Assembly (NCBI GenBank): GCA_023429135.1
Contig: JAEYWD010000008.1
Span: forward strand, 248,001-312,000
DNA from: Bacteroidota bacterium
Lineage (GTDB): Bacteria; Bacteroidota; Bacteroidia; Bacteroidales; JAAUTT01
DNA: 64,000 nt
Direction: 5' to 3'
The translations under genes and the position numbers were made by a program. Below, in pieces: positions 9,078-17,771 of the stretch; position 1 is the first letter of the stretch, and every line of letters starts with the position of its first letter. A model generated the notes under the pieces. The model worked only from the letters and a program-made list of their open reading frames with translations. It made no database searches and was not told where the DNA came from.

Positions 9078-10196
9078 CTAATTTGTGTTTTGAGAATATT
9101 CATCGAGCAAGGCCTTATTTAGAAACAGTGAAATATTATTATTGCTGATACTGAATTTCACCGGCGAGGATAGCTCGATAGCCATCAGAATCTGTTCAAT
9201 TGTTTCGTTCTGTATTTTACCGGTGAATTTAAACTGTTCAATATCCTTTTTCCCGAAACTGATCACCACGTTGTATCTCCGTTCCAGCAACGGAGCCAAT
9301 TCCCCCAGGGTTTTTCCTTCAATTATCCAGGTAGCATCTTTCCACGATGTTTGAAGTTCCGTTTTTATCTCGGGAACTATCTCTGTTAAAGTCCCTGCTA
9401 AACCATTTTCTTTAACGCTTTCCTGGTTTTCAGTATTTTCAGGCTGTATCTGGCTTTTGACATAGGTTATCATTTCGCGTGGCTTGAGTTCAACCACCTT
9501 ATCGGGCGATTTCTCCTTTAAGGAAGTCACAATAATTTTCCCCTCTTCCAGCGTGGTGGTAATTGTTTTTTCCTCTGGATAAGCTTTCACGTTGAACTTG
9601 GTTCCCAGGGCCTTTACCATAATATCCGAAGTTTTTACTATGAATGGCAGCGAAGGATTTGTTTTAACACTGAAATAAGCCTCGCCAACCAGTTTAAGAT
9701 CACGGTTCAGCTTTCCGAACGAATTATTGTAAGTTATGGTACTACCGGCATTTATCCATACTTTGCTGCCATCGGGCAGGTCCACAATTGATTTGGCTCC
9801 AACCGGTGCTGTAATTGTAGTTATCGCCAGTGCCGAAGAAGGTTCCGCTTTCTCCCTCGAAACCAACATACCCAGCAGGCCGCCGGTAACCAGAAATACA
9901 ATCCACGAAGCAGCTACTTTTTTGAATGTCCATAAATGACGAATTTGGGGTTCAATTCTACTGACAATCTTATCTTTTACTTTGTCCAAATCGTTGTCAA
10001 TCTTTTGGGCTTCGTATGGTGAGGCTTTACTGTTCATCAGCCACACCGATTTCAAAGCATTGAACTGGTTTAAATGCGCTTCATCTTCCTTCAGCCAACT
10101 GTTTAACCGGCTAAGGTTTTCGTCAGCTATATTTCCCTCAAGAAATTCAATAATAAGGATAGAAATATCCTCCGGTATATTAAAATGTTCGCTCAT
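9078..10196 (-). CDS. FecR-family anti-sigma factor
   Basis: 372 residues. The cytoplasmic N-terminal part (about 1-90; FLEGNIADENLSRLNSWL) should bind the ECF sigma factor. A single membrane segment follows at about 92-112 (SWIVFLVTGGLLGMLV). The periplasmic FecR domain shows TAPVGAKSIVDLPDGSKVW, GSTITYN and GEAYFSV, and a C-terminal STN-like/DUF4974 region ends the protein (TLGELAPLLERRYNVVISF ... FTGKI). It senses the STN domain of the SusC protein encoded 135 nt downstream and releases the sigma factor. It lies 43 nt after the sigma factor gene. The order sigma, FecR, SusC, SusD is the standard one for such loci. Confidence 0.94.
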   Translation of the reverse strand: MSEHFNIPEDISILIIEFLEGNIADENLSRLNSWLKEDEAHLNQFNALKSVWLMNSKASPYEAQKIDNDLDKVKDKIVSRIEPQIRHLWTFKKVAASWIVFLVTGGLLGMLVSREKAEPSSALAITTITAPVGAKSIVDLPDGSKVWINAGSTITYNNSFGKLNRDLKLVGEAYFSVKTNPSLPFIVKTSDIMVKALGTKFNVKAYPEEKTITTTLEEGKIIVTSLKEKSPDKVVELKPREMITYVKSQIQPENTENQESVKENGLAGTLTEIVPEIKTELQTSWKDATWIIEGKTLGELAPLLERRYNVVISFGKKDIEQFKFTGKIQNETIEQILMAIELSSPVKFSISNNNISLFLNKALLDEYSQNTN

Positions 10197-10239
10197 AATG
10201 CAGGTTCTGATATGTTGACAGGATTACTTTCGAAAACGT

Positions 10240-10824
10240 TTACAGAGAAAAAAGAAAATAAGAAGGAATATTTTGTAATACTCTCCTCAGATGATTTAAG
10301 GCCCTGAACAACTGCACCCTCACAGTGGCAGGGGCCAAACCGAGCTTTTTGGATATTTCGGCATTGGTAAGATTCCGGTACCTGCTTAACAGGAAAATTT
10401 CCCGGCATTTATCCGGCAATTGATCAAGAACCTTCAGGATTCCGGCTTCGGTTTCTCTCGACTCGAGAATATCGAGAAACGAATCGTTAACTGAATAGCT
10501 CATTTGGATCTCGCGCCATTCCTGTTCCGAGGCAACTTTGTTCACCTGGTTCTTTTGGGTCCGCAGGTGCTCCAGCCGGTTAATGGCCGCATTATGAACC
10601 ATTTGATACAGGTAGGCTTTCAACGAAGTTTGGATATGTATTCGCGATTGGTTAAGCCACAGGTTTACAAATACATCCTGCACTAACTCCTCAGCTTCGC
10701 TTAGGTTGGAAAGAATGCGATTGGCAAAACCACATAACGGGGGATAAAGATTTCTGAAAAGGACATCAAAATCCTTTTCTGTGAAAAACAAAGTTGATGA
10801 ATTTTTATTTTCACAATTCTCCAT
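10240..10824 (-). CDS. ECF-type RNA polymerase sigma factor
   Basis: 194 residues. Region 2 is recognisable by LCGFANRILSNLSEAEELVQ and DVFVNLW. Region 4 appears in LPDKCREIFLLSRYRNLTN followed by the helix-turn-helix AEISKKLGLAPATVRVQL. The length and motifs fit the Bacteroidota ECF sigma factors paired with FecR. It is the first gene of the minus-strand esterase/SusCD locus and presumably activates the promoter of susC and perhaps its own. No reliable promoter could be picked in the 350 bp upstream, which it shares with the divergent permease unit. Confidence 0.94.
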   Translation of the reverse strand: MENCENKNSSTLFFTEKDFDVLFRNLYPPLCGFANRILSNLSEAEELVQDVFVNLWLNQSRIHIQTSLKAYLYQMVHNAAINRLEHLRTQKNQVNKVASEQEWREIQMSYSVNDSFLDILESRETEAGILKVLDQLPDKCREIFLLSRYRNLTNAEISKKLGLAPATVRVQLFRALNHLRRVLQNIPSYFLFSL

Positions 10825-10973
10825 TTCCCATTATATAAGGTAGTTAATTGATCTTTATGCGTATATTTTACATAATAAACCCAAGTCAAAAGTAGTAATT
10901 ATTTAATACGAAAAATTCTTTAAGGAATAAAGTATTGGGATTAGATCAAAGCAAGCCCAATCTTATGCAAATC

Positions 10974-11012
10974 TGTCTAAAATAATTACGCCTTATGTCT
11001 AAATAATAGACA
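10974..11012 (+). promoter_or_regulatory. Paired TGTCTA activator sites (copy A)
   Basis: Site 1 begins with TGTCTA at 10974. Site 2 is the 17-bp palindrome TGTCTAAATAATAGACA at 10996-11012. The two TGTCTA words start 22 bp apart, about two helical turns. The same pair with the same spacing lies at 14390-14428. In both places a sigma-54 promoter begins 51 bp after the palindrome, so the sites lie about 80-120 bp before the expected transcription start, the usual place for a sigma-54 enhancer-binding protein. The protein that binds is not in the window. Confidence 0.72.
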
Positions 11013-11062
11013 TATTCATTATAAACAAAATATTATTAAATACTGACAATGATGAAATTAAA

Positions 11063-11086
11063 ACATCCGGTATTCAAATTGCTTCA
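11063..11086 (+). promoter_or_regulatory. Sigma-54 promoter for the first permease unit
   Basis: The -24 GG is at 11069-11070 and the -12 GC at 11081-11082, exactly 10 bp apart (GGTATTCAAATTGCTT). The -12 half TTGCT fits the consensus fully; the -24 half is weaker (CGG in place of TGG). The whole 24-bp block is identical to 14479-14502. Transcription should begin near 11094, leaving an untranslated leader of about 80 nt before the ATG at 11177. Confidence 0.75.
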
Positions 11087-11176
11087 TTTTATTCCGAATA
11101 ATTTTGTTCTATCAGTTACCCAGGGAGTTTATCGGTATGAACATTGAATTGCAAGCCTTGAAATAAAGTAAATACT

Positions 11177-13561
11177 ATGATCATCTATTTTTTAAAACTG
11201 GCCATCCGTAAATTTCAATCCCGCTGGTTGCTGTTTACCGGAAGCATTATCACCGTTTCCACCGGTGCATTGTGCATCTCGCTTTTATTCTCGTATGTTT
11301 ATAATGAGCTTTCGATGAACAGCTTCCATAAACATAAAAAGGATATTTACATGATGTCTATAAGGATTTCGCCTGAGAGTCAGCGCGATCCCTTTTCTGC
11401 CAGTCAGGCCTTGAATTTCAGAGCTAAGGATTACCCTGAACTTGAGAGCCTTGCATTTATTTCTAAATTCACGAAAGGGGGAATGAATGTTTTATCGGGA
11501 GAATCTTCCTTTTCGCCTGAGATAATAGTAACGGACAGTAGTTTTTTCAAGGTTTTCGATTTTAAGCTGTTAACAGGCGATAAAACCACTATTCTCTCCA
11601 ATCCCAATGCAGCTATTATCACCAAAGATTTTGCCCATAAAATGTTCGGAACTAAAAACCCGGTAGGTGAGGTAATCAAAGTAAATACCAACGAGGAAAA
11701 AAGTTTTGTGATACAAGGGGTTTTGGAGAAGCTACCGTCCAACAGTTCCATAACTTTCGATATCATTCTGCCCCGAAACTCCGGCTCCTACCAAAGACCG
11801 GGAGTAGATTTTGTGCTTGCAAACGAAAAGTTCAATCATAAAGAATTTGAGAAAAAAATAGAGAACCTAAGCAATACCTTCTTTAATGGAAGTAAGCTCA
11901 GTGTAATGCCTTTACGCGATATCTATTTTTATGAAAATCCCAATTTTATCTTTCAGCTCTTCTTCACGCGTTTTGGCAATAAAAGGGATGTTTATGTGCT
12001 TAGCATAATCATGTTAATCGTTTTCATTATCACAGTTTTCAACTTCAGTGGTTTTCAGGTCATCCGGATAAATGAAAGTATAAAGTTTATTGGCCTTGGA
12101 AAAACTTTGGGAATAAAAGAACGGGAGCTCATAGGACAAAAAATTGTCGAAATTGGATTGCTCATCTTTTTATCCCTGCTGATAGTAACATTCGCTTATA
12201 TGGTTATTCTTCCTTACTTTAATGCTTTTACCAAAGTTGCTTTGGCACCAACATGGATTGAAATTATTGGGTTAAACCTTGCTATAATAACGGTTCTGTT
12301 TTTATTGGCTATGATTTACCCGTCGCTTATAACCAAACGAATAAGCATTTCGGATAGTTTGAAAAAGGAAGTTTTCTCCGGCAGTTTTCTGATGAGCCAG
12401 AAAGCAATTGTGACCATTCAATATACCCTCACCATTGCCTGCATCATAGCTTCTTTGGTAATTTTCAGGCAGGTTTCCTTTATGCTGAATAAAGATTTGG
12501 GGTTTAAAAGCAAAAACGTAGTCAGGGTAAATATGTACAGGGAAAAACCTCTTTCTTTTGCAGCAAGCGAAGAAGAGAAAATGAAAAGAGAAACCGGGAA
12601 GCAGAAAAGCTATCAATATTTAAGAGACCAATTGGCATCTATTCCCTCCATCGAAGCTTTTTCTCAGGGCGACGGACCGGTAAACCCTCCGATTATGGGA
12701 GCCTGGAAGTTGAAAGGAAGTGAAAAAGATTATCTGAGCGAAAAAGGACTTTTTGTACAGCCAGGCTACCTAGATGTTTTAGGACTAAAGTTAGCGGAAG
12801 GTAGGTTTTTTGACACACAGCTCGACAAATCGCGCGATAATAAAATAGTGATTAACGAAGCTTCCAAAAAATACTGGGGAATAAAAGATATCCATGAATG
12901 TCGTATGATATCGGATCATGGCGACAGCGTGGGATACGAAATTATTGGTGTTGTAAAAGATTTCAACTACGAGCATCTCTCAGGGAGACCTCAACCCATG
13001 TTTATATCCTACTTTGATGATATCCGTGTTAGTTTTCTGATAAAATTCAGGGAAGGCACTGTACAAAATGGCCTGCAGGAGGTTTCAGACTTATTTAAAC
13101 AGGTTAATCCTGGTGAGGAATTCAGCTACACTTTTTTATCAGACGAAGTTGCAGCTCTGAGTCTCAAGGAAAAACACCTCGGTCAGATATACCTTCTTTT
13201 CACCCTTATGTCCATATTCATAACCGCAGCAGGGATATTTACCATAGCTGCTTACGATGCTCAGCGACGTACCAAGGAAATTGGAATACGTAAAGTAAAT
13301 GGAGCTCAAACCGGCGAAATGATGTTTATGCTTAACAAAGATTTTCTAAAACTGGTGTTCATAGCCTTCCTTTTTGCATGCCCCATCGCCTGGTATGCCA
13401 TGCACAAATGGCTCGAGAACTTTGCCTATAAAACAACATTGAGCTGGTGGGTATTTGCTGCAGCGGGAGGCATTGCAACAGTTATTGCTTTGTTAACAGT
13501 GAGCATCCAAAGCTGGCGGGCAGCAACCAGGAACCCGGTGGAGAGTTTGAGATATGAATAA
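11177..13561 (+). CDS. FtsX/MacB-type ABC permease (array member 1)
   Basis: 794 residues. Two repeats of a MacB-like periplasmic domain plus FtsX membrane domain are visible. There is a first membrane helix (about 15-40), an extracytoplasmic stretch, three helices at about 278-385, a helix near 415-435, a second extracytoplasmic stretch and a C-terminal FtsX block from about 675. Such type VII ABC proteins work by moving the periplasmic part rather than by carrying substrate through the membrane, as in MacB and LolCDE. The block TKEIGIRKVNGA begins a ~95-residue tail shared almost unchanged with the other array members and ending ATRNPVESLRYE. It has no ATPase of its own and probably uses the one at 14521-15213. 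It is driven by the sigma-54 promoter at 11063-11086. Confidence 0.9.
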   Translation: MIIYFLKLAIRKFQSRWLLFTGSIITVSTGALCISLLFSYVYNELSMNSFHKHKKDIYMMSIRISPESQRDPFSASQALNFRAKDYPELESLAFISKFTKGGMNVLSGESSFSPEIIVTDSSFFKVFDFKLLTGDKTTILSNPNAAIITKDFAHKMFGTKNPVGEVIKVNTNEEKSFVIQGVLEKLPSNSSITFDIILPRNSGSYQRPGVDFVLANEKFNHKEFEKKIENLSNTFFNGSKLSVMPLRDIYFYENPNFIFQLFFTRFGNKRDVYVLSIIMLIVFIITVFNFSGFQVIRINESIKFIGLGKTLGIKERELIGQKIVEIGLLIFLSLLIVTFAYMVILPYFNAFTKVALAPTWIEIIGLNLAIITVLFLLAMIYPSLITKRISISDSLKKEVFSGSFLMSQKAIVTIQYTLTIACIIASLVIFRQVSFMLNKDLGFKSKNVVRVNMYREKPLSFAASEEEKMKRETGKQKSYQYLRDQLASIPSIEAFSQGDGPVNPPIMGAWKLKGSEKDYLSEKGLFVQPGYLDVLGLKLAEGRFFDTQLDKSRDNKIVINEASKKYWGIKDIHECRMISDHGDSVGYEIIGVVKDFNYEHLSGRPQPMFISYFDDIRVSFLIKFREGTVQNGLQEVSDLFKQVNPGEEFSYTFLSDEVAALSLKEKHLGQIYLLFTLMSIFITAAGIFTIAAYDAQRRTKEIGIRKVNGAQTGEMMFMLNKDFLKLVFIAFLFACPIAWYAMHKWLENFAYKTTLSWWVFAAAGGIATVIALLTVSIQSWRAATRNPVESLRYE

Positions 13562-13591
13562 TAAATAGCAACCCAATAAATATAAGTTATC

Positions 13592-14374
13592 ATGAAAAAT
13601 TTTCTTTTTATTTCGGTTTTGTTCCTCGCAGCAATCACAAAAGCCCAGGAAAAAGTACCGGCAACCGATATAATCGACAAAATAAACGCTGGAGAAAGCA
13701 TAACCCTGAAAGATGCTACCATTACAGGTGTTTTGGATATTACGCAACTGAAGAACATGAAACTGAGGCGTCAGAATCAAGATGAAAAAGCATATTTAAG
13801 TGCTGTTACATCTTCCTTAACATTTATAAACTGCGTATTTGCCGATGACTTTCTGGCCCATGTGTGGAACGAAAAATCAAAAACATCCTACGTGACGAAC
13901 TTTGAAGAACAGGTAACTTTTCTTAACTGCACCTTTAAGAAGGATTGTTCGTTCAAGCACTCCACATTCAAAAAGAGTTCCCGATTCGAAGGGACTGTTT
14001 TCTCAGGAGAGGCCGATTTCAAACATGCTGCATTTTCAGAAAATGCAGTTTTCGGTAGCTGTATGTTCAGAGGGTCCGCTAATTTCAAGCATACTTCTTT
14101 CAGGGGGACTAATTTCGATAATGCACAGTTCGATAACTATGCCGACTTCAAACATACAAGCTTTTCAGGTTTTGCAGATTTTCAGGGAGCTTTGTTTAAA
14201 TCCGATGCCGATTACAAACATACGGCATTCTCGAATGGAGTTAGTTTCGCAAGCGCAAAGTTTAAAGGGTATGTAGATTTTAAACATACCAGTTGCTCAG
14301 GAAAATCGCAAATGAATGGAACAGTATTCGAAAAAGACGTTGATGCCTCGCATTCAAATATTTTAAAGAAATGA
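13592..14374 (+). CDS. Exported pentapeptide-like repeat protein with 22-residue period
   Basis: 260 residues. A signal peptide (MKNFLFISVLFLAAITKAQ) is followed by a short domain containing DKINAGESITLKDATITG, a common lead-in to pentapeptide-repeat proteins. From about residue 105 there is a regular repeat: six copies of a block starting FKHTSF or close variants (FKHST, FKHAA, FKHTS, YKHTA), spaced 22, 22, 21, 22 and 22 residues. Within each block, phenylalanines sit at positions 1, 6, 12 and 17, so 5- and 6-residue steps alternate, unlike a strict pentapeptide helix. A solenoid outside the cytoplasm is likely. It follows the first permease by 30 nt and is probably co-transcribed from the sigma-54 promoter. 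Function unknown. Confidence 0.82.
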   Translation: MKNFLFISVLFLAAITKAQEKVPATDIIDKINAGESITLKDATITGVLDITQLKNMKLRRQNQDEKAYLSAVTSSLTFINCVFADDFLAHVWNEKSKTSYVTNFEEQVTFLNCTFKKDCSFKHSTFKKSSRFEGTVFSGEADFKHAAFSENAVFGSCMFRGSANFKHTSFRGTNFDNAQFDNYADFKHTSFSGFADFQGALFKSDADYKHTAFSNGVSFASAKFKGYVDFKHTSCSGKSQMNGTVFEKDVDASHSNILKK

Positions 14375-14389
14375 TTGGAAAAAGAAATC

Positions 14390-14428
14390 TGTCTAAAATA
14401 ATTACTTATCCTGTCTAATTAATAGACA
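14390..14428 (+). promoter_or_regulatory. Paired TGTCTA activator sites (copy B)
   Basis: Site 1 begins with TGTCTA at 14390 inside a 19-bp block (14387-14405) identical to 10971-10989. Site 2 is the palindrome TGTCTAATTAATAGACA at 14412-14428. Spacing between sites (22 bp) and to the sigma-54 promoter (51 bp) equals copy A, whereas the DNA between is different. This shows conserved control elements and not a recent duplication. Confidence 0.73.
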
Positions 14429-14478
14429 GAGGACGCATTTTCCAATTCTATTAAATTATTGTATTACTTCATTATATA

Positions 14479-14502
14479 ACATCCGGTATTCAAATTGCTT
14501 CA
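14479..14502 (+). promoter_or_regulatory. Sigma-54 promoter for the ATPase-permease unit
   Basis: GG at 14485-14486 and GC at 14497-14498, 10 bp apart, in a 24-bp block identical to 11063-11086. The expected transcription start is near 14510, only about 10 nt before the ATG of the ATPase at 14521. Confidence 0.77.
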
Positions 14503-14520
14503 CATCAAAAAACAACATAC

Positions 14521-15213
14521 ATGATAACACTAAAAAACATCTGCAAGTATTACGACAACAAATACAACCGTACATTCATCCTCAAGAATGTCGATCTTTC
14601 CGTTGCTGAAGGCGAGTTTATTTCCATTATGGGCCCCAGTGGTGCAGGAAAGTCTTCCCTCCTGAACATCATTGGCCTGCTCGAGGAACCTTCCGAAGGC
14701 GAGTATTACTTTCTGGAACAGCCGGTACACAAACTAAAAGAAAAACAGAAGACTGATTATCACCGCGATTATATCGGTTTTATTTTCCAGGCGTACCACC
14801 TTATTGAAGAACTGACCGTTTACGAAAACATAGAAACCCCTCTGGTATATAAAGGCCTTAAAACTAAGGAACGGCAAGCCATGGTAGCCGACCTGCTCGA
14901 CCGTTTTAACATTGTGGCAAAAAAAGACCTGTTTCCCCAGCAACTATCGGGCGGACAGCAACAAATGGTGGGTATTGCCCGCGCCATTGCCGGTAAACCT
15001 CGTTTACTGCTCGCCGACGAACCCACCGGCAACCTTCATACCGATCAAGGTCGCATGATTATGGACATGTTGAAACAACTCAACGAAGCGGGTATGACCA
15101 TTATCCAGGTTACCCACAACGAAGAGTTTGCCAAATACGCCCACCGTATTGTGCGAATGGCCGACGGATTGTTGTTTGATGAATTGAAAACAAAGGCTGC
15201 AAGTGCAGTTTAA
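14521..15213 (+). CDS. ABC transporter ATP-binding protein, LolD/MacB type
   Basis: 230 residues, a complete stand-alone nucleotide-binding domain. Walker A is GPSGAGKSS (about 39-47), the Q-loop lies in FIFQAYHLIEEL, the ABC signature is LSGGQQQMVGIARA, Walker B with the catalytic glutamate is LLLADEPTG, and the switch histidine is in VTHNEEFAKYAHR. Sequence type and length match LolD/MacB-type ATPases that pair with FtsX-fold permeases. It is the only such ATPase in the array, so it probably serves several or all of the permeases at 11177-32990. It leads the second sigma-54 unit, with the next permease starting 38 nt downstream. What the system moves or senses cannot be told from sequence. 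Confidence 0.93.
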   Translation: MITLKNICKYYDNKYNRTFILKNVDLSVAEGEFISIMGPSGAGKSSLLNIIGLLEEPSEGEYYFLEQPVHKLKEKQKTDYHRDYIGFIFQAYHLIEELTVYENIETPLVYKGLKTKERQAMVADLLDRFNIVAKKDLFPQQLSGGQQQMVGIARAIAGKPRLLLADEPTGNLHTDQGRMIMDMLKQLNEAGMTIIQVTHNEEFAKYAHRIVRMADGLLFDELKTKAASAV

Positions 15214-15251
15214 TAGAGATCCTGATCTTAATTAGAGAAACAATATTCAAA

Positions 15252-17651
15252 ATGAATATGCCCTATTTTATAAGGACAAATCTTCGTAATATATTTTTTA
15301 ACAGAAGATTTGCCTTTCTTCATATTATTGGTTTATCCATTGGGGTTACGGTAAGTTTACTTATTCTCTTGTATCTGAACTATGAGTTGTCGTTCGATAA
15401 GTTTAACCCTCATACAAAAAACATATACAGGATTATCACTAAAAACAACCAGGATGGTTCCCTAAGATCCTCAACTCCTCTGGCATTATCGGATATTCTA
15501 AAGAAAGATTTTCCTGAAATAGAAAAAGTTGTTGCCCTGCTTGGTACCTGGGATGTACTAAAAGTCAGCGGGGAACGTTATAATAACCTGCGAGGAGCAA
15601 TTGTAGAAAAGGAGTTTTTTCAACTCTTCAATCTACCTTTTACAACAGGAAACCAGCAGCAGATTTTCTCAAGCCCTTTTGAAGCTGTAATAACCCAAAA
15701 ACTTTCGTCACAGCTTTATGGAAACGAAAACCCGGTTGGAAAAACGTTTGAGTACGAAAACCAATTATTTACTGTTTCCGGTATAATCCAAAACATACCG
15801 TCAAATTCTCTATTTGCCGAGCTCGACTATTTTCTGTCCGACGGTTTCCGTTATAAATCTTATCCAGACCTGAATCAACGCTGGTATCATTTTGGTCTGT
15901 ACACCTTTATAACCTTTAAAGGCAATAAAGGTCCAGGCAATATTGAAAAAAGGTTGGCAAGTATACAGGACAGATATTATCCTGATTTTATGAAAAACAG
16001 GCATGAGTATAAAGTGTCTGCTTTCGAAGGAAGCCATCTCAATCCTGCGCTTGAAAATGATCTCACTTCTCCGGTAGCACCGGTATATCTATGGATTCTT
16101 TCAATAATAGCCATTGGTATTCTTATAATTGCCTGTTTGAATTTTATTAATATTTCGGTAGCCAACTCTACAAAAAAACATACTGTTTCGGGAATAAAAA
16201 AAGTGCTTGGGGCTGCCCGCAGTTCGCTTATTCTCGAAATCTTCTCCGAAATCTCGTTTATAGTTTTTGTAAGTCTGATACTGTCCATATTGTCAATGTT
16301 CTATTTCCTTCCTGCTTTTAATACATTAATGGGGAAAAATGTTGTTTTAAACTTCTCCGACCCTGTTTTCTGGTTGGGAATTTTAGCAGTGGGCCTGTTT
16401 ACAATTTTGTTTTCAAGTTTCTATCCAGCCTTTTCCTTATCAAAAACATCAACTTTAAAAGTTTTGTTGAACAAGAAAATAGCTCTTTCCGGCGATATAA
16501 CTTTTCAGAAAGGATTTGTTGTTCTTCAATTCTCAATTACAATTGTGCTATTAATCAGCTTATTATTTATTGGAAAGCAAATTAAGTTTCTTCAGAACCA
16601 TGAGGTGGGTTTTGATAAGGATAATCTTATTACCATACCAGTAGAGGCGATTGGGAATAATAGTGCCGCCAGACTTACCAAAACCAATGTTTTTGTACAA
16701 ACGATCGAAAAATACCAGGCACAAATGGGATATGGAAAACCATCGATAACCGAATTTGTACCAGGTTTCGGATTTCGAAACCAGTTCAAAATTTTCCCGC
16801 AAGACGAGGCCTATTCCGATGGAATGGAATTATTATCGTGTGATGTTGACGAAAATTATCAGGAGGTTTATGGACTCAAAGTAATTGAGGGCAGGTTTTT
16901 TTCCAAAAGCCGGCCAGCCGATACTGATGCTTTAATTATTAACGAAACCGCATACAAAAAACTGGGCTGGAAAAGCGTTGAAGGAAAATGGGTTGGCCTG
17001 TTTTCTAAAGATTATAAAAAGGAAATAATTGGTGTTGTAAGTGATATAAATGTAATGTCGCTACATAATCCAATTGGCCCTATGATATATCAGTTTGGTC
17101 CACACCACATGTATCCGGGCTTCGTAACGCTCCGTATCAAACCCGACAACAAGGCAGCCTCTGTTGCACTCCTCAAAAATCAATGGTTAAAGTTGTTCCC
17201 TGATATACCCTTTGAATACGAGAGCATTGCTGAAAAATACAAAGCAGCGTACGGTCAGGAAACAAAGCTTATCAAAACAATAGCTATATTCTCTCTGATA
17301 GCTATGGCCTTATCATTGTTAGGAATTATGGCCCTGAGCGCTTTGGAATGTGACCAGCGAATCAAAGAAATAGGGATAAGAAGGGTGAATGGTGCCAAAA
17401 GCATTGAAGTGATGTCCATGTTAAACCAGGACTTTATCAAATGGGTCGCCATTGCCTTCCTCCTCGCCTGCCCCATTGCCTGGTATGCCATGCGCAAATG
17501 GCTCGAAAACTTTGCCTATAAAACAGATTTGAGCTGGTGGGTTTTTGCGGCGGCGGGTGGTATTGCTATGGTGATTGCTCTGGCAACGGTAAGCTGGCAG
17601 AGCTGGCGGGCAGCAACGCGAAATCCGGTGGAGAGTTTGAGGTATGAGTGA
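15252..17651 (+). CDS. FtsX/MacB-type ABC permease (array member 2)
   Basis: 799 residues. First helix at about 18-42 (HIIGLSIGVTVSLLILLYL). The first FtsX block carries the cytoplasmic loop GIKKVLGAARS, the counterpart of GIRRVNGAKS in the second block; both loops are where FtsX permeases touch the ATPase. The tail from KEIGIRRVNGA to the end agrees with the array consensus except for AMRKWLENF (Arg where others have His) and ALATVSW. It lies 38 nt after the ATPase and is very likely translated from the same message, which makes it the best candidate for the core partner of that ATPase. An alternative start two codons downstream is equally possible. Confidence 0.9.
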   Translation: MNMPYFIRTNLRNIFFNRRFAFLHIIGLSIGVTVSLLILLYLNYELSFDKFNPHTKNIYRIITKNNQDGSLRSSTPLALSDILKKDFPEIEKVVALLGTWDVLKVSGERYNNLRGAIVEKEFFQLFNLPFTTGNQQQIFSSPFEAVITQKLSSQLYGNENPVGKTFEYENQLFTVSGIIQNIPSNSLFAELDYFLSDGFRYKSYPDLNQRWYHFGLYTFITFKGNKGPGNIEKRLASIQDRYYPDFMKNRHEYKVSAFEGSHLNPALENDLTSPVAPVYLWILSIIAIGILIIACLNFINISVANSTKKHTVSGIKKVLGAARSSLILEIFSEISFIVFVSLILSILSMFYFLPAFNTLMGKNVVLNFSDPVFWLGILAVGLFTILFSSFYPAFSLSKTSTLKVLLNKKIALSGDITFQKGFVVLQFSITIVLLISLLFIGKQIKFLQNHEVGFDKDNLITIPVEAIGNNSAARLTKTNVFVQTIEKYQAQMGYGKPSITEFVPGFGFRNQFKIFPQDEAYSDGMELLSCDVDENYQEVYGLKVIEGRFFSKSRPADTDALIINETAYKKLGWKSVEGKWVGLFSKDYKKEIIGVVSDINVMSLHNPIGPMIYQFGPHHMYPGFVTLRIKPDNKAASVALLKNQWLKLFPDIPFEYESIAEKYKAAYGQETKLIKTIAIFSLIAMALSLLGIMALSALECDQRIKEIGIRRVNGAKSIEVMSMLNQDFIKWVAIAFLLACPIAWYAMRKWLENFAYKTDLSWWVFAAAGGIAMVIALATVSWQSWRAATRNPVESLRYE

Positions 17652-17771
17652 GAAGGCCCTTAAATACTCGGTTGGGGAACTTAAGCTTTGATGGTAATTA
17701 TCCCAAACTCAAATAAATATAATAATTATTGATAAGAGGATTTAGGGGGTACTTATGATAACCAAAACATT

